A DNA stretch of 64,000 nucleotides from Acanthaster planci (Eukaryota; Echinodermata; Asteroidea; Valvatida; Acanthasteridae), in NCBI RefSeq assembly GCF_001949145.1, contig NW_019091375.1:1661633-1725632 (forward strand). The letters are read 5' to 3'. The notes under the pieces are model-generated. The model made no database searches. It was not told the DNA's origin and saw nothing but the letters and a program-made list of their open reading frames with translations. The translations under genes and the position numbers were made by a program. Of this stretch, positions 1-38,930 are shown piece after piece (position 1 is the first letter of the stretch; every line of letters starts with the position of its first letter).

Positions 1-1018
1 CAACAGGCCCAAACGGGATACAGAGACGGACAGGAAAGACAGTGGTGAGTGTTCGAACAAAATGGGTGTAGCAACGACTGTGGTTAAATAATTCCAACAA
101 TGTCAGGCAAACCGTGGGGCAAGTTTGAGCGACGACTCCAGTTTGCCTGTGGTTTGACCAATGAGTTCGCTCGATCATTGATCTATTTGATCAGTTGGAA
201 CCAGGCTATTGTGCTTATTGTGCTTACGCGCGGTTAGAAAGCATTTAATTGCTGGTGGAACGAAAGTTAGCGCTCGAACGTGCCCATGGATCATCAGACT
301 ATATGGTCGACCATTTGGAACCAGACTTTCGGGAAGAGCTGCATCGCTAGTTATCATTAGCACTTTAAGAAGGACCACTGGTACGAGATGGCAAAGACCA
401 CGCAGCCCAGCGGCAACATGTGACTGACGATGGAATCATGCAGAGTGGCTCAACTCGAGGCCTTCGAGAAAGCTGTTTTGCGCGTGCGCATTTGTGTACA
501 GCAAATGACCAGGTTAGGTGCAGCTCGAACTTGCTCAAGGGGGGGGGTATGCTCATTGTACTAGTCGACGAGCCTTGTTTACCGGACTCCTTGTAGCAAT
601 GACTTCACGTTCGCAACAGGAGGCGAGGTATACCTAACATTGCCCCAAATTAACATAACTGGTACCCTGTCGGTTGCATTATTACATTATATACTTCGAG
701 AGACCGGCGTAGGAACCATGTAAGGGCTCTCCTTTGGCGAAGCGTAGCTGGGGCCGGGATAACGGCGGCCACGCCAAACCCCGTCCCGCCACAGAAGAGC
801 AAAATTTGTTTTGGAAGAGTAGTTAAGGGAGAAAGATGATGCTTTTGGTCTGTTTCCTCTCTTTGCCTTCCACAGTTGACACGATGAACCGTAACAAGTT
901 GTTAACAATAGCATGTTTTGTAAAATGAAATTTGCTAGAAAAATTAAGCCAGTCCTGTTCTATTTGGTTTGTTTGTCCATCCATGTGAATGTTAATATTC
1001 GGTAAGGTGCTTCATTTT
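1..1018. other. No gene seen
   Basis: Only short random frames. A short G run at 541-548 is the only low-complexity feature noticed. Confidence 0.6.
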
Positions 1019-1260
1019 GCACAGTGCAAAACTGTGATGTTATAAAACAGCACTTTTTTGGTGTCAAATGACCGCGTCAAATTGTGTTAGTTCAACACCG
1101 CTCGTGTTACTTTACCCACCAACAGATGGTACAATTCACTGGGGGTGTTAAAAGTAACCCTACTGGTGTTGAAACGACACCAAAAGTGTTAACACCGGTT
1201 AAAGAGGTCGGCATGGTCCTCTGATAACACCGAGGGTGTTAAATTGTAGTTCAAAAATGT
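1019..1260. repeat. GGTGTT/AACACC interspersed repeat, copy 1
   Basis: The segment has many alternating GGTGTT and AACACC hexamers in both orientations and includes 'GTCCTCTGATAACACC', which recurs almost unchanged in a second copy at ~16.9 kb. The inverted layout suggests a non-autonomous DNA element. Confidence 0.6.
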
Positions 1261-4200
1261 GTACCCTCTGACCAGATTAAAAATATTCTCTCTAAGAACA
1301 ACTGGCCGCATCCAACGTCTCAACTGACCAGTCCTTTTCTTCTCTCCCCCCGCCCCGTTTGCAGACAAGCCCCACCCCTTCTCGCTCGCCTTCCTGACGA
1401 ATGCCATGAAGGAGCTACGGAAACTTCTGGGTCTGAATACCGTCGTGTCGCGTGGCTCCCAATACGCCTAAAGTATGCATATTCATGAGAAGAGTCAACC
1501 TCGCTTCAAGTCGCTCCGCAGCAGTTGTGGGCCCCTGAGAAAATTTCAGTCCCGAACGTGTTACGACATTTCGCTGCGGACGCACTTCAAAGTAGAATTA
1601 TATTTCTACGCATTTTTCATTTAGGCTTCAGTGAAGCCTTATGTTTGAATTTCACAAGTGTGCGTTTGAGACATTTTATAAATAATATTGCAGCGAGTTG
1701 AATCCATTTGTTTTTAAATGTTTGAGACATGCAAAAATGACTGACAATGGAATTACATGAATAGGCCTACAGTTATTTACTTTTGACAGTAAATACAACG
1801 AGAATTGGATCGCCAGATTAAGCTGGGCGTACGCATTGTACGTGTGTTGCAGACTCACTCAGTGTACTTCAGACTTATTATTTTCGTGACTTATCACTCT
1901 GCTGATTTTTAGTGAAACTCCGCACATCTATGAGGAGTGCTCATTCCTAGCTGGACGTTTTTGTAGTACAAAACGGCCATGGAATAAACGACTATTTTGA
2001 GCAGCGATCATTTTTATTTGTGTGGGAATATTTATTCCTATGGATTAAAGAAACCCGTTGGTATTCCATTGGTGCATATCGCATGCGCACTTGAATTCGA
2101 CGCTTTCGGCTTCAGGGAAAACCCTGCTGCCTTCAGCTTGGGTGCAAGTGACAGACGATCTTAGCGGGATGGTAGAGCCTTTGTGGCGAGTAGACTGGTC
2201 CGATTCGACGCCGTAACTGCGGTGGCGCCGCGCTCACACGCGCATTTTTCAGCTTAACGCGCGCGCATTTGGCTAATCATTACATCCTATTGGTCAAAGA
2301 GGCATGCAACGCGCGCGCACCACCTGTCCACGAGTGTTGCACAACCGCAGTAACGGCTTCTAATTCTGGTTGTCAAATTACAGTATACCGAAGGTTGAAT
2401 TTGCCTACGCTTTTGGATTTAGTTGGGTGCCGTCAGGGCTACGGTTTTGAATGGAACCTTCTATGGGTTTGTATGTCTGTGACTATGCCCTCACGACTTG
2501 CGTGTGAAGGGCGCCCACTTCGCTGAGTCGTATTCAATTACATCCTGTACATCCCGTGCGCGCTGAAACGTTGCTACCGCTAAAGACGCCTTGAAACAGA
2601 GACTATTCCGCCTCCTGCGCATAAAAAGCATCGAGGCCTTGGATGGAACACAGTCTGAGAAACCTTTGTATCTGATCTACACGTTCCCCACATTCTTTGG
2701 ACTGCTTGGGAAGTGTTTTTTTTTCAACGCAACTCACGAGTGCATTGCCTTGATTGCCCAATACGTACCGATTTCATATTGCGTCCACTCATTTGGACTC
2801 GTTTGAATATCTGGTAACAAAAACCGACATGTGCTGCACCTCTTTAAATGTGGGTCAAAAATGATTTATTTTTTTGAGGATATGGCTCGAAATATGTTCG
2901 ATATTTTCTTTTCGTGTTAATAAATATGTAATCAAGACATTGTGAAGTAAATAAACGTTGATGACACATTGGAATATACTGCATAACAGATGGTTATTGA
3001 GGGAAAGTTGTACCTCCATGGTAACAATAAAGCGACGATTATATAAAAACCACAAAATGACGATAAGTTGTGAACTGGAAAACGGGATAAAACCGATTAC
3101 AATTAAATAAACTGGCATGCCAGCCTTCGTTTCCTAACACCATTTTCATGCCTATGCTTGTCCAATCCTTACAAAAGTGTGATGATTTTGCTGCCCATGT
3201 GTCCTTCATGTCATCCTGGGGTTATTCGGTTTCTTTGTAGTGAGTTAATACTGAAAGTGCACTTACATATGAATACCGTGTAAATCCGGTCACACATCAA
3301 TTTCCCAAACAGAGAGAGAAATGTATTTGCTCAAGGCCGTGTTCGTCTAATTCTGTTTAAATATTCATGCTCGTCATGATGAATGTTTGCTTAGATGCTA
3401 CCCTGGGAATCAGCGATGTTTTGTTCTTCAAAGCGAGTCACAAATATAACGCATGTTCTTAATTATTCTTAATAAACCACGAAAAAGAAACCTACGTAGA
3501 GAGACGTGTAAATATGACATCATGTTTGGGGTGACAAATAAACATTTGATAGCCTGGTAAATCCTGAATGCCTGTTCAGATGAAAGACGTGAAGAAAAAA
3601 TCGGTGAAACCTCCGACGATCCGGCAACAAACCTCTCTTGGGGTTGATGGTGGGGAAACAGAATGCGAACCAATCCTTGTCATCTGACGGGCCACTGGCC
3701 TCTTTAATGAGCTATCACATGAGATCTTGTTGGAGGCAAAACTCGCAGTTTCCTGCAAGATCACGAACATTCTCGTTCAGTATACACCACGGTTAGGGAT
3801 TGCTTGCTCCAACATGGCTGCCTCCCCAAGCTCTATACGTGTGCTTCTGTGTTCGTAATGGAAAAAAAAAGTTGATTAACTTGATTCAACTCTACCAATC
3901 ATGTGTTAGTCTCCGTTATGATAGAGCGTCTCCAATTATGATTGCTTATCATTGGGGAATATTTGGCGATTCTGTCTCTGTCTGTATACGTCCACATGGA
4001 AACCGCACTTTCTGTGCGATGCCGTGAGTATTCCGCTCACGTTCTGATGAAAGAAACATTGTACTGGCTGTTGAAACTGCGCGCCCGTCGCTTAAGGAAT
4101 ATAGTTCGTCATAATCTACCGCCTTAGGGCCCATTCACTCCAACGAGTGGTCGTGGACGTTAGTGTGGTAAAAATCGCTCACGGAGATTTCCTCTGCGAC

Positions 4201-6518
4201 CTCTCTCGTAATCCACAGCGGTCAGGCCGTGGCCGAAGTCCGGGCGGCTGAACACATCGAGAACAATGACATCCAATGGGACTGTTTATACCGAGAGCGA
4301 AGCAAGCGCCTGACAGGCCAGTGACCCGCTGTGTTTAAAAGCCAAAGTGAACTTTTGATGCGACACCACAATGTGACACGCCGGGAGAGTAATGCAGACG
4401 TGTGCCGAGAAAAAGAAAAAGTTCCGAAAAAGTCTGCTTGGTCAGTTTTTCTTGTTCTCTGGGTCAAAAGAATTGTTGATGGCTGAATTAGTTCCAAGAA
4501 AGTGTTGTTCTCACTAGGGCAAGGTTAAAACCATCCCAACTTTCAGATTCAGGCTATATATCACACAGCAATTCATGTCGTTAAAGGTGGTGTACACGTT
4601 GGTTTTTTGTCGTAATTTTACAAGATTGGCTGATTACGGTGTGTATTATTCACTACAACGTACATTCCACTCACTTGTTTCATGATTGAGTCAACTGCTT
4701 TGTGAAAAATCGAGAAAAACAGGGCGGCATTTTCAACGCCTGAATCGAAGGTATTGTAGTTTATCTTGCGTAAAATCTATGCATTATAGGGCGTTCGTAG
4801 TACAAGCGAACATCGTCCGTGGGGTCAAGGTGGAAAACAGGCATGACAGGTTCTCATTCCCCCCTTGAGAAAGGAGCAGTTTTCAACGGCTAGGAGTAAT
4901 CAATGAAATTACCTTGGAGTAAATGCACGGCCTCGACAATGTAGCATTGCGGATTCGTCGAAGAATATCATCCAGGAACACAGCAGTCGACTCGTGTCCG
5001 AGACATCGAAACGAGGAGGCCTATATGATAATGCACGTGGGCACGATCGTGTTTATAACGGCACTTTCTGTCTGTTCACACGTCCATGAAAGTTTTAAAC
5101 ACCATTCATAGTTGAGTCATTAATAATCATCAGTAAAAAAGAATTATGTCTTAAAAAAGGGAGGATTAACGTGAGGAAATTGTACTTTTTGTTGACGAAA
5201 TTCGTCATGCTCGGAAACAGCCATCATATTGGATCACACCATTATTATCCAGGGGTGATTTTGAATACGCAAACTTTTCCAATTAAAAATCTTTCCTTAA
5301 ATAAAATTCAACTTCACACTAATCCAATTTATTTTTACTTTACGTCTAACACCGTGGTTTCTATAATTTCAGTTCACAGTGCTTTTGGTGAAAGAATGTG
5401 GGTATATTTTTAACTGCTTTTAGGTCTATCCGTTCATTAATGGAGACTCCCACAACATATGCAAACACTACATGTAAAAAAACAGGCGCCTGTTAAAGGA
5501 TGTGATGTGCGAAGTAAAATTAACTCCACAAAGAGAGAACAAAATTTTTGTTTTCTCAACACTACAGCATTCTGGGTGGAAATGTTTTACAGACTGATTG
5601 AGACTGTTATGTACTTTCTTTCAAGTAAGATATTTCCGGATTATACGGTCGTCCGATTTTCGGGATTTTACCAATGGTGTACATCATATTTAAGACATGT
5701 CCAATATTACAAATATCGATAAATCTTCAAGAATGAAATATAAAAAAAAAATCAGAAAAAATCATTCCTCTTCGGTTGCGTAGATTTTCTCCCACTGTAA
5801 TACGTAGCCAATTCTGTCTCCGTTTCATTGCCTGACAGTTATTCTCATCGTCTACCTTCTTTTATACAATGAGAATCCCTAGTGTCGGTCGCTGGGGGAC
5901 CGGAAACATCGTCTGATCAACAGCCTTCAAACAGTGACGTGGATAGCTGCGGGACCGCAAGGAATACCCCGGACGAGCCTAGAGAATTCACTGGAGCAAG
6001 AGAGAATAATGCAACACAAACAAACTGGAATGTGATTGTGCCGTGCTGTAAACAAAAATGAAAGCTTTCATTCTTTCTACGAGATTCTTCTTCTGATGAG
6101 AGATGAAATGGTGAGCTGAGACGACCTGGGAATCTGAGCGCAAAACTAGACATTGTAGTTTGAAATATTTGTGATGCGGACTCACTTCCTGTGTACCGAA
6201 GCTCCCAAAAGAAATCGACAACACAGATTGACCTATACCGAAAGCAAACAAAGATCGCCATATGACTTCTCACACAGGGCAACCGTGGCATCGACGGTTG
6301 CCGTGATTGGCTTTAATGACATCATAGAAACATATTTGTGTGTGTTTTTTAACAGTTTTAAACTAATTTGGCAAATGGAAAAGGGTTGGATAATGGCGAC
6401 TGACTGACAAGACGCATGACCAAGAGGGACTGGACTGACAACACAGCAACCTACACAGCCATAATCATACATTCCGCCTGGTAATTCTCAAAATCAAAGG
6501 CCACATTGCTCCTGTTCT
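1261..6518. other. No gene seen
   Basis: Long AT-rich intergenic stretch. Frames are short, with no splice-supported exon and no family-level similarity. No clear repeat was identified, although old repeats cannot be excluded by eye. Confidence 0.55.
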
Positions 6519-6768
6519 GTGATCAATTTGAGGGAGTATCATCTAAGACATACCAAAAAAACCACCAAAAACCTCAAAACAAAAAAAAAACCAAAATCTG
6601 TTAGTGAAACTGAGCCACCCCTTGTAATATCGCCACAGGCTACACTACACGGCGAAGCTGCGTGGATTTCTGACATCGACCGAGAGGCTTTTGAGAGCTT
6701 AATTTGTTCGCCAGTCACTTATTGAAATTCGTGCTGGGCAGGTGGAATGACGTAATCGTATAGACAAC

Positions 6769-7065
6769 TTGGAAGCCAACATCAGCGAAACAACAGAGTT
6801 CCAGAGTACGCGTATCAGTGATCTAGAGTCGGAGATGGCTGACCATGATCTGCTCGTATCAAAGATGGCAAAGGCAGAGAAAATCGCAGATCAGGCAGAA
6901 CAAATAAACAAGCTGGTGCGCTTCTCCCGCAGGAATAATTTGAGAATTATTGGTCTGCCACAAAGGTCCGGAGAGGAATAGCCCTGACAAAGAAGTTACT
7001 GAACGACAAGTACGACATGGCTGACGTTAAACCAGAAAGAGCTCATCGTGATGGCCCCAAATCTG
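6769..7065 (+). pseudogene. LINE ORF1 remnant (coiled coil plus RNA-binding start)
   Basis: The frame from 6769 reads as a heptad-like coiled coil (MEANISETTEFQSTRISDL) and continues to NKLVRFSRRNNLRIIGLPQR, the typical entry to the RRM-like ORF1 domain. It stops at 6981. The next ORF1 motif (..KPERAHRDGPK..) is found in another frame around 7030-7060, so there is a frameshift. This is part of the plus-strand LINE. Confidence 0.75.
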
Positions 7066-7200
7066 AATTTCCACGTCGGTGATGATCTGAAGCAAACTTC
7101 ACATGATTACGAATATTTGTTCATTGTAACTGAACGTGAACATGCCTGTAATTTAATTAATCGTATAGGAAACGTCTACAGGGCTTCTGGTATTCAACCT

Positions 7201-7530
7201 GATAATTTCTTACATCATTTTTATTTGTGTCTGAATGCCATTTCGAAAGAGAGGAAGCTGTTCTATCTGATGGGCGATTTTAATCTTGACTTTAATATTG
7301 AAATACTCTGACCATCGACCCACAGACGACTTGTTAACATATTTTACTCATATGGCTTTCGCCCTTTGATTGACCAGCTCCTTCGTATCAACCCAATTAG
7401 TAGCACACTTATTGACAACATCCTTACTAACAATGATTCTATTATCTCTGCAGGTATTCTTAACCCTGACATCTCGGATCAGTTGCCTTTATTTCAAGCT
7501 ACTCCCTCTGTTTTTTCTACTTTCGAGGCG
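7201..7530 (+). pseudogene. LINE ORF2 remnant: end of the endonuclease domain
   Basis: A frame ending at ~7311 contains ISKERKLFYLMGDFNLDFN, the conserved GDFN block of the apurinic-type endonuclease. After a frame change, 7325-7530 reads FYSYGFRPLIDQLLRINPIS followed by STLIDNILTNN and ISDQLPLF, corresponding to the (T)LIDxIxTN...SDH block; the final catalytic His of SDH is Gln here. Both motifs are standard for LINE endonucleases. Confidence 0.75.
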
Positions 7531-7534
7531 TAAT

Positions 7535-8280
7535 CCGGAGACTTACACCACAAGGGATATAAATAGCAATGCCTTTCGCTCTTTTACGCTTGATATCGTA
7601 TTGGCAAGACGAAGACCCCAAAACCCCTGGATTACTCCAGGTATTGCCAACTCCTGCTACCGCAAAACCAAATTATATCGACGATTCCTTCGTAATCCAT
7701 CGAATGCAAATATGTGGCTTTACAACAATCACCGGAAGTGCCTGACTTCCATTATCCAACTAGCCAAGAAATCCCATTATGCCAAGAAGCTTGACAAATG
7801 TAAAAACAAAAAGAAAAGTACCTGGTGTGAAATCAATAAGATCCTTGGCAAAGGGAGAAAGGTTTCAACCCCGGATAATTACTCCGCTAGTAATCAAATG
7901 GTCTCTATCCCAGAGATTATCGCTAATTCTTTTAGTTCCTACTTCACTAACATTGGCTCTTCTCTCTCTAATAAAATACCACCTACTAATGCTCACTTCA
8001 TGGATTATCTTCACAATACTAGTCCCTCTTCTCTTTTGTTGTTACCTACGAGCTGTTCTGAAGTTTAGTGGTATGAACAGTGGTACAAGTCCTGGTTTTT
8101 ACGTTATTCGCTCATCGGTCGCTAAATCTGTCTTTTCTCTTATTTCCGCTCATCTGGCCCATATTTTCAATTTATCTCTTTCTTCCAATATCGTTCCATC
8201 GAATCTAAAGGTTGCTAAAGTCACTCCTGTCCTTAAAAGTGGCGACCCTCATGATATCTGCAACTCTCATCCCATTTTTT
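7535..8280 (+). pseudogene. LINE ORF2 remnant: endonuclease-RT linker and first part of reverse transcriptase
   Basis: The frame to 8068 contains NPWITPGIANSCYRKTKLYR and a Lys-rich stretch with YAKKLDKCK.. and WCEINKILGK, the normal linker of CR1/L2-type LINEs. After another frame change it reads ISAHLAHIFNLSLSSNIVPS and LKVAKVTPVLKSGDPHD, the first RT blocks. The sequence then breaks before the catalytic block. Confidence 0.8.
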
Positions 8281-8282
8281 AC

Positions 8283-8860
8283 TTGGAGTGACCATATTTC
8301 TTCTGTTTCCAAGACTATTTCTAAAAATGTAGGCGTTCTGACTAAACGTCGTGCTTTTCTACCTCCTTTTACCCTTTTTCTCTTTATAATACCCTAATTC
8401 TTCCCTCTCTGAACTATTGCAATATTGTTTGGGCATCCTCTACTTACAATCAACAGTTCTGCGTCCTGTGATCACACTCCAGACGCTAGCCATTAGAATT
8501 TGCACACTTTCACACACTCGGGACCATACTGCACCTCTCTTTTCTAGACTCCACACATTAACTCTAACTGACATTCACAAATTTCACATCGGCATATTCA
8601 TGTATAAGTTCATGAACAAACTTTTTCCTTCCACCTGTTCATCCTACTTTTCAGCAGTTCACGATACTCATGGGCATAGCACTCGGTCTCTTAACAATCC
8701 TTACGTTCCTTTCACCTGCACAGCATACACTTTAAGAATACCCAGATCTCAGAGGCCACGCTTGTGGAGCGGTCTTGACAAGGCTTTGAAAACGCAGTCG
8801 TCTTGGGGTCGATTCAAGTCCTCTTTCAAATTATACTTGGTTTTCCAATACACAACTTAG
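8283..8860 (+). pseudogene. LINE ORF2 remnant: C-terminal region after the RT core
   Basis: The region begins with WSDHISSVSKTISKNVGVLT..FLPP, then changes frame and reads LNYCNIVWASSTY, then LQTLAIRICT and DIHKFHIGIFMYKFMNKLFP, and ends with LKTQSSWGRFKSSFK and a stop at 8860. These blocks are typical of the C-terminus of CR1/L2-like ORF2. Joining directly to the N-terminal RT blocks shows an internal deletion of several hundred codons. Confidence 0.8.
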
Positions 8861-9240
8861 CTTCCTTCTTTCTTAATGTATTCTTGCCTTTTTATCACAC
8901 TGTTGTTCGTCTTCACGCATAATTTCTTCTTGTCATTGCTCATAAAAGTACCAAACTTATTATCGTTATTTTCCATTTATTTTTATTTCCGTCATAAGGT
9001 ATTCCCCTTACGTTAATTTATTGTTGTTTGCTGCCTTGCTTTTTTTGTCTCTCTGTAAAGTTTTTTTGTCCAAGGCTTTTCAATACAAGCCTCCCGGCTT
9101 CTGAGAAAGCCTCCATATTGGTTTTCCCTTTACTTATGTATTTCTTGTCTTTGTCACTCTATAATTATCTCTCGATTTATATATTTGCATGTACTGTTAT
9201 TGTTTACCTTTCCTAATCTTTACCAATGTGGAAATAAACG

Positions 9241-10062
9241 TCATGTTAAATTACAAAACTTTACAAAGTACCGACAAAAAAGTTTCTTTGATATAGTAAA
9301 TATTACATTTTGCACACGCTATTTATGACATAATTTAGCCATGTGATGCATTTTTATAATGATTTCGTTATTTAATAAAGCACAGGTTTCTGCAAACAGG
9401 TTATTTGGCACAAATTCTTTATACATACGGAGTTCTTTAAGCGTCGACGTTTCAGACAGCTGTTCGCAGACAACAAACTATTAGAACCAATCTACTGCTA
9501 ATTGACGCACAATCCCAGGAGATGGGAGTATATATATCATTATTACAGATGTACATTTGTATTATTCATTACATTCCTGCAGAATGTTACATCAGAACTG
9601 CATATTTATGACTTTTAATTTCTTCTCCCTTTCTGAGTGCTATTGAATACACTTGGTCGTTGGGAAGTCTGAAATATTAATATTCTTCACGATCCACCTT
9701 AATTGTTTTTCTCACCACGAAAACATGTGTGTGTGGGGAATATTCAAAAGCCCATCTCCCTGGTCAAAAAGTGGAGGGATTGTAAACCCATCCCCCAGAA
9801 TTTCCGCCCATGGGTCTACTGACATTAAGGATTGTCTAAGTAGTTTGTAATTTATGGAACAGAGAAAAAGTGAAACCAAAGTACTTGTACGTGTATATGC
9901 ACGAATCGAGTGACCACCGTAATCCTATCACATGGTTATTTGCAGTGACTCCCTTCAATGGCGGTAGTGCTGTGCTAACTCTTACACGGAGCCACTTTTC
10001 CATGATAGTTGCTCCATAATAAACTATTTTTCCAGCAAAATGCCAAATTTGAAACGTGGAAG
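9241..10062. other. No gene seen between LINE and TIR element
   Basis: AT-rich sequence, probably partly LINE-derived or intergenic; nothing recognisable. Confidence 0.5.
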
Positions 10063-10474
10063 TACCGTCAACCGGGGGAACTTTAACAGGTTGTCTAAAA
10101 CAGATATTATTTTTCATTGTTGATTGGGTATTTTTCTTGCATGAAGCCTCAAGTCAAATTTAGTCATAGCAAACTTCCACCAACCCCTTTTAATTGTGAA
10201 TTAGAGTTTAATTAAGTGCTGTAAAAGTTACCCCTTGGTTTGGGATAACTTTGGCAGGTTGCAGCAATTTTATGAAAAACCATAAAAAAGGATTATAACA
10301 AAGACAACAAAATCCTTCAGGTCGAGTCTCCATGTGTATTTTATGATAAAATTACGTTCGCAGAATCATTTGATAGAATATATAGCACGTTGCGAAGATA
10401 TGACCACTACAATCAAGGGGTGTGGCTTGTGCCAAAGTAATTCCAATGTGCCAAAGTTACGCCGGTGTACGGTA
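10063..10474. mobile_element. MITE-like element with ~26-bp terminal inverted repeats
   Basis: The left end reads TACCGTCAACCGGGGGAACT; the right end, reverse-complemented, reads TACCGTACACCGGCGTAACT. Both continue with TTxxCA. Internal GTAACTTT/AAAGTTAC motifs recur. There is no coding capacity. It lies downstream of the CNBD2-like gene, and a clear target-site duplication is not visible. Confidence 0.6.
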
Positions 10475-10778
10475 CAAAGTGGAAAAAGTGGCATATGTTG
10501 AAGCTCGATCGTATTATGTAATACATGTGACAGGCTAATGAGCAAGGCTAAAGTTCATGATGTGTTGAAATTAGGGTTTTTCTTTAAATAAAGTAAATTT
10601 TCGAGGCTTGAAATCAGGTAAAATTACACTAAATATCCTCTTGAATCTAGTTTTGTTCCAAAGGAAACAAACTGAAAAGAGAGAAAATAAACGAACATCG
10701 AAGATTCGAATTACGGATCCATGTTATCTTTTTTCCTTATCCACGATACTCCTTGCAAGCACACTAAACTGATCTGCT

Positions 10779-10784
10779 TTTATT
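10779..10784 (-). terminator. Candidate polyadenylation signal for the CNBD2-like gene
   Basis: A canonical AATAAA (TTTATT on the plus strand) lies about 555 nt downstream of the stop codon. It is the first clear one I noticed on the gene's strand. The sequence is AT-rich, so chance occurrence is possible. Confidence 0.35.
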
Positions 10785-11338
10785 CTTTGCATAATGCCAC
10801 TGAAGCTACTGTGTACTCCAGGTGCTTATTATAATATATTACCGGCAGGCTCCGCATAGAGGCGGGTAGCCGGATCAGGTGTATTGGACGGCAGTGTGCA
10901 TTTGCATTGCAGGTTGAGGGAGTCATCCAGTATGCATGCTGTCCTCGTTCACCAATACATCGCCGAAGGAAGAAGAATATTTTTCCAGCTCTAGTTTACA
11001 CAACGGTAAAGTAACGTTTACAACGAGCTAAGCACAGGGGCGAATATTGACACCTCTTCGCTTCAATGACGTGCTGACGTTGCCCCACCTTAATCGGCAA
11101 AATCGTCACACTGTTGCCTCGGTCCGTACGTCCCCTCTTCACATACTGACCACGCCTCGTCTCCTTACTCTTGGAGGCTGCGTGAAATAAATACGCACCA
11201 AGACCCACGAGTCAGTGTTACAATTTACAATCTCAAACTGTTGGAAATTAAAAGCATAACTACACATTAAGATGCGTTTTCAAACACTTTCTAATTCTTT
11301 ACTGGAATAAAAACCGTTTCGGCGTTTGTACTCAACAC

Positions 11339-37617
<26,279 letters not shown>

Positions 37618-38736
37618 GATGATAGTTAATTGACCTCAAATCTGTCAATAAAATCAAGATGTACATAATGCATTTTATTTTCATTCGGCCACGATAATAA
37701 AACTTGTTGGTAGAAAAAGGTGTCTTGGCATATCTTCAAACTCTTTTATAAGTATATTGTTTTTAAACATATGCAATAATTTTAGATTCAAGTAACCTAA
37801 ATTATTTTGGTTTAAATGCTCAATCTCTCGTTTTGCTTCCAGGGCTGCTTGTTTTCCATTTCAGCTGTCAAAATAAATAACGTAATTGAATGAGTTTGTG
37901 CAACTACGGAACAAAATGTATTCTTTGTATGGCCAAATAAATGGTTCATCTGACCAGAGGGTATCATTTCTTTTATTGATCCTAATTTCTCTTCTGTCAT
38001 TAACATCAGCAAACACAAAGAGGTCCAAGCTTCCTCTTTCATAACGTTTTGATTAATGTGATGCAAACATAAACAAGTGCAGTGGTCCCGTTTCTGTGGA
38101 CAATCGAACGCCAACACGGCGTGTCACTTGATCTTTTGTTCGGTTCCTGTTTGGAGGTCTAGTCAAAGCATAACAAATTGCTGACTTCAAAGTACCGTCG
38201 TGCCTACGGACCACAGCAGGACAGAGATCGTTGCCTGCTGTAGCTAGATAAGATTCAAACAAAATTGAGTACTTTGCTCTGAATTTATTCGACATACTGC
38301 TACTGTATCACAGAGACAGAATCGTTTATTTATGTTTTTTAAGTAAAGTATAATAAAGATAGGAGGTTCTTGAAGACGGTAATCCCAACACGAAAAATGG
38401 GAAGGTCATTCACCCCAAAGAATATTTATCATAAATGAAATCAAAGTGGATTTTGTGAAGAAGCACATGGCAACCAATGCTGAGATGACTGTGGGAAAAA
38501 ATTGTTTATTTTAAAGATCAGATATAATTCTTGTTTAGTGTAATTCCATCCAGTCTCAGATATAGTTTTTAGTGTTTTGCTTGATGTTCCGTTACATTAA
38601 TGGCTTGTTAAAAACTGGTATCCATTTAAGGACCGTTGAATTCACAAGCAAAATGGTTCATGCCGTACAAGAGACTTCTTAAACGCTAAACTTTCTTACA
38701 GGAATGATAAAACATTCATGCCCTAGAGATACTTAC

Positions 38737-38930
38737 TGGAGAGAATCTTTGGGTGCCTTGCTCAGTCCTGCAGAGAAACATCCCCATTTTTTTCTCCGAA
38801 GGTGGACCTTCAACCGACAGCTTGTCAACTCTCGATACATCAGTCTGCAAAGTGGTATTGGCCCTCTGCCACTTGATTAGACCCAATCCATTTTCCCACC
38901 GGAAACTTGCGTGTTTATTCACTTAGTAAC
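38737..38930 (-). other. Candidate 5' untranslated exon of the CNBD2-like gene
   Basis: The minus strand has a near-perfect donor TCTCCA|GTAAGTATC at 38737/38736, about 1.1 kb upstream of the possible acceptor at 37641 ahead of exon 1. Joining the two would give an in-frame stop (TGA) just before the exon 1 ATG, so the exon would be non-coding. The 5' limit is not visible; 38930 is only a guess. No TATA box is obvious upstream. Confidence 0.35.

Larger units (their letters stand above)
6519..9240 (+). mobile_element. Decayed non-LTR retrotransposon (CR1/L2-like LINE), internally deleted
   Basis: Pieces of a two-ORF LINE follow in the right order: an ORF1 coiled-coil protein, an endonuclease end with the GDFNLD motif, the endonuclease-RT linker, the first part of the reverse transcriptase, and the C-terminal region after RT. 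Frames change at least four times, and the RT catalytic core (the F/YADD block) is missing between ~8280 and ~8285, so the copy is dead. The 3' end is AT-rich and closes with a GTGGAAATAAACG-type tail near 9240. Clade assignment to CR1/L2 is by eye from the C-terminal 'HISSVSKTISKNVGVL' pattern. Confidence 0.85.
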
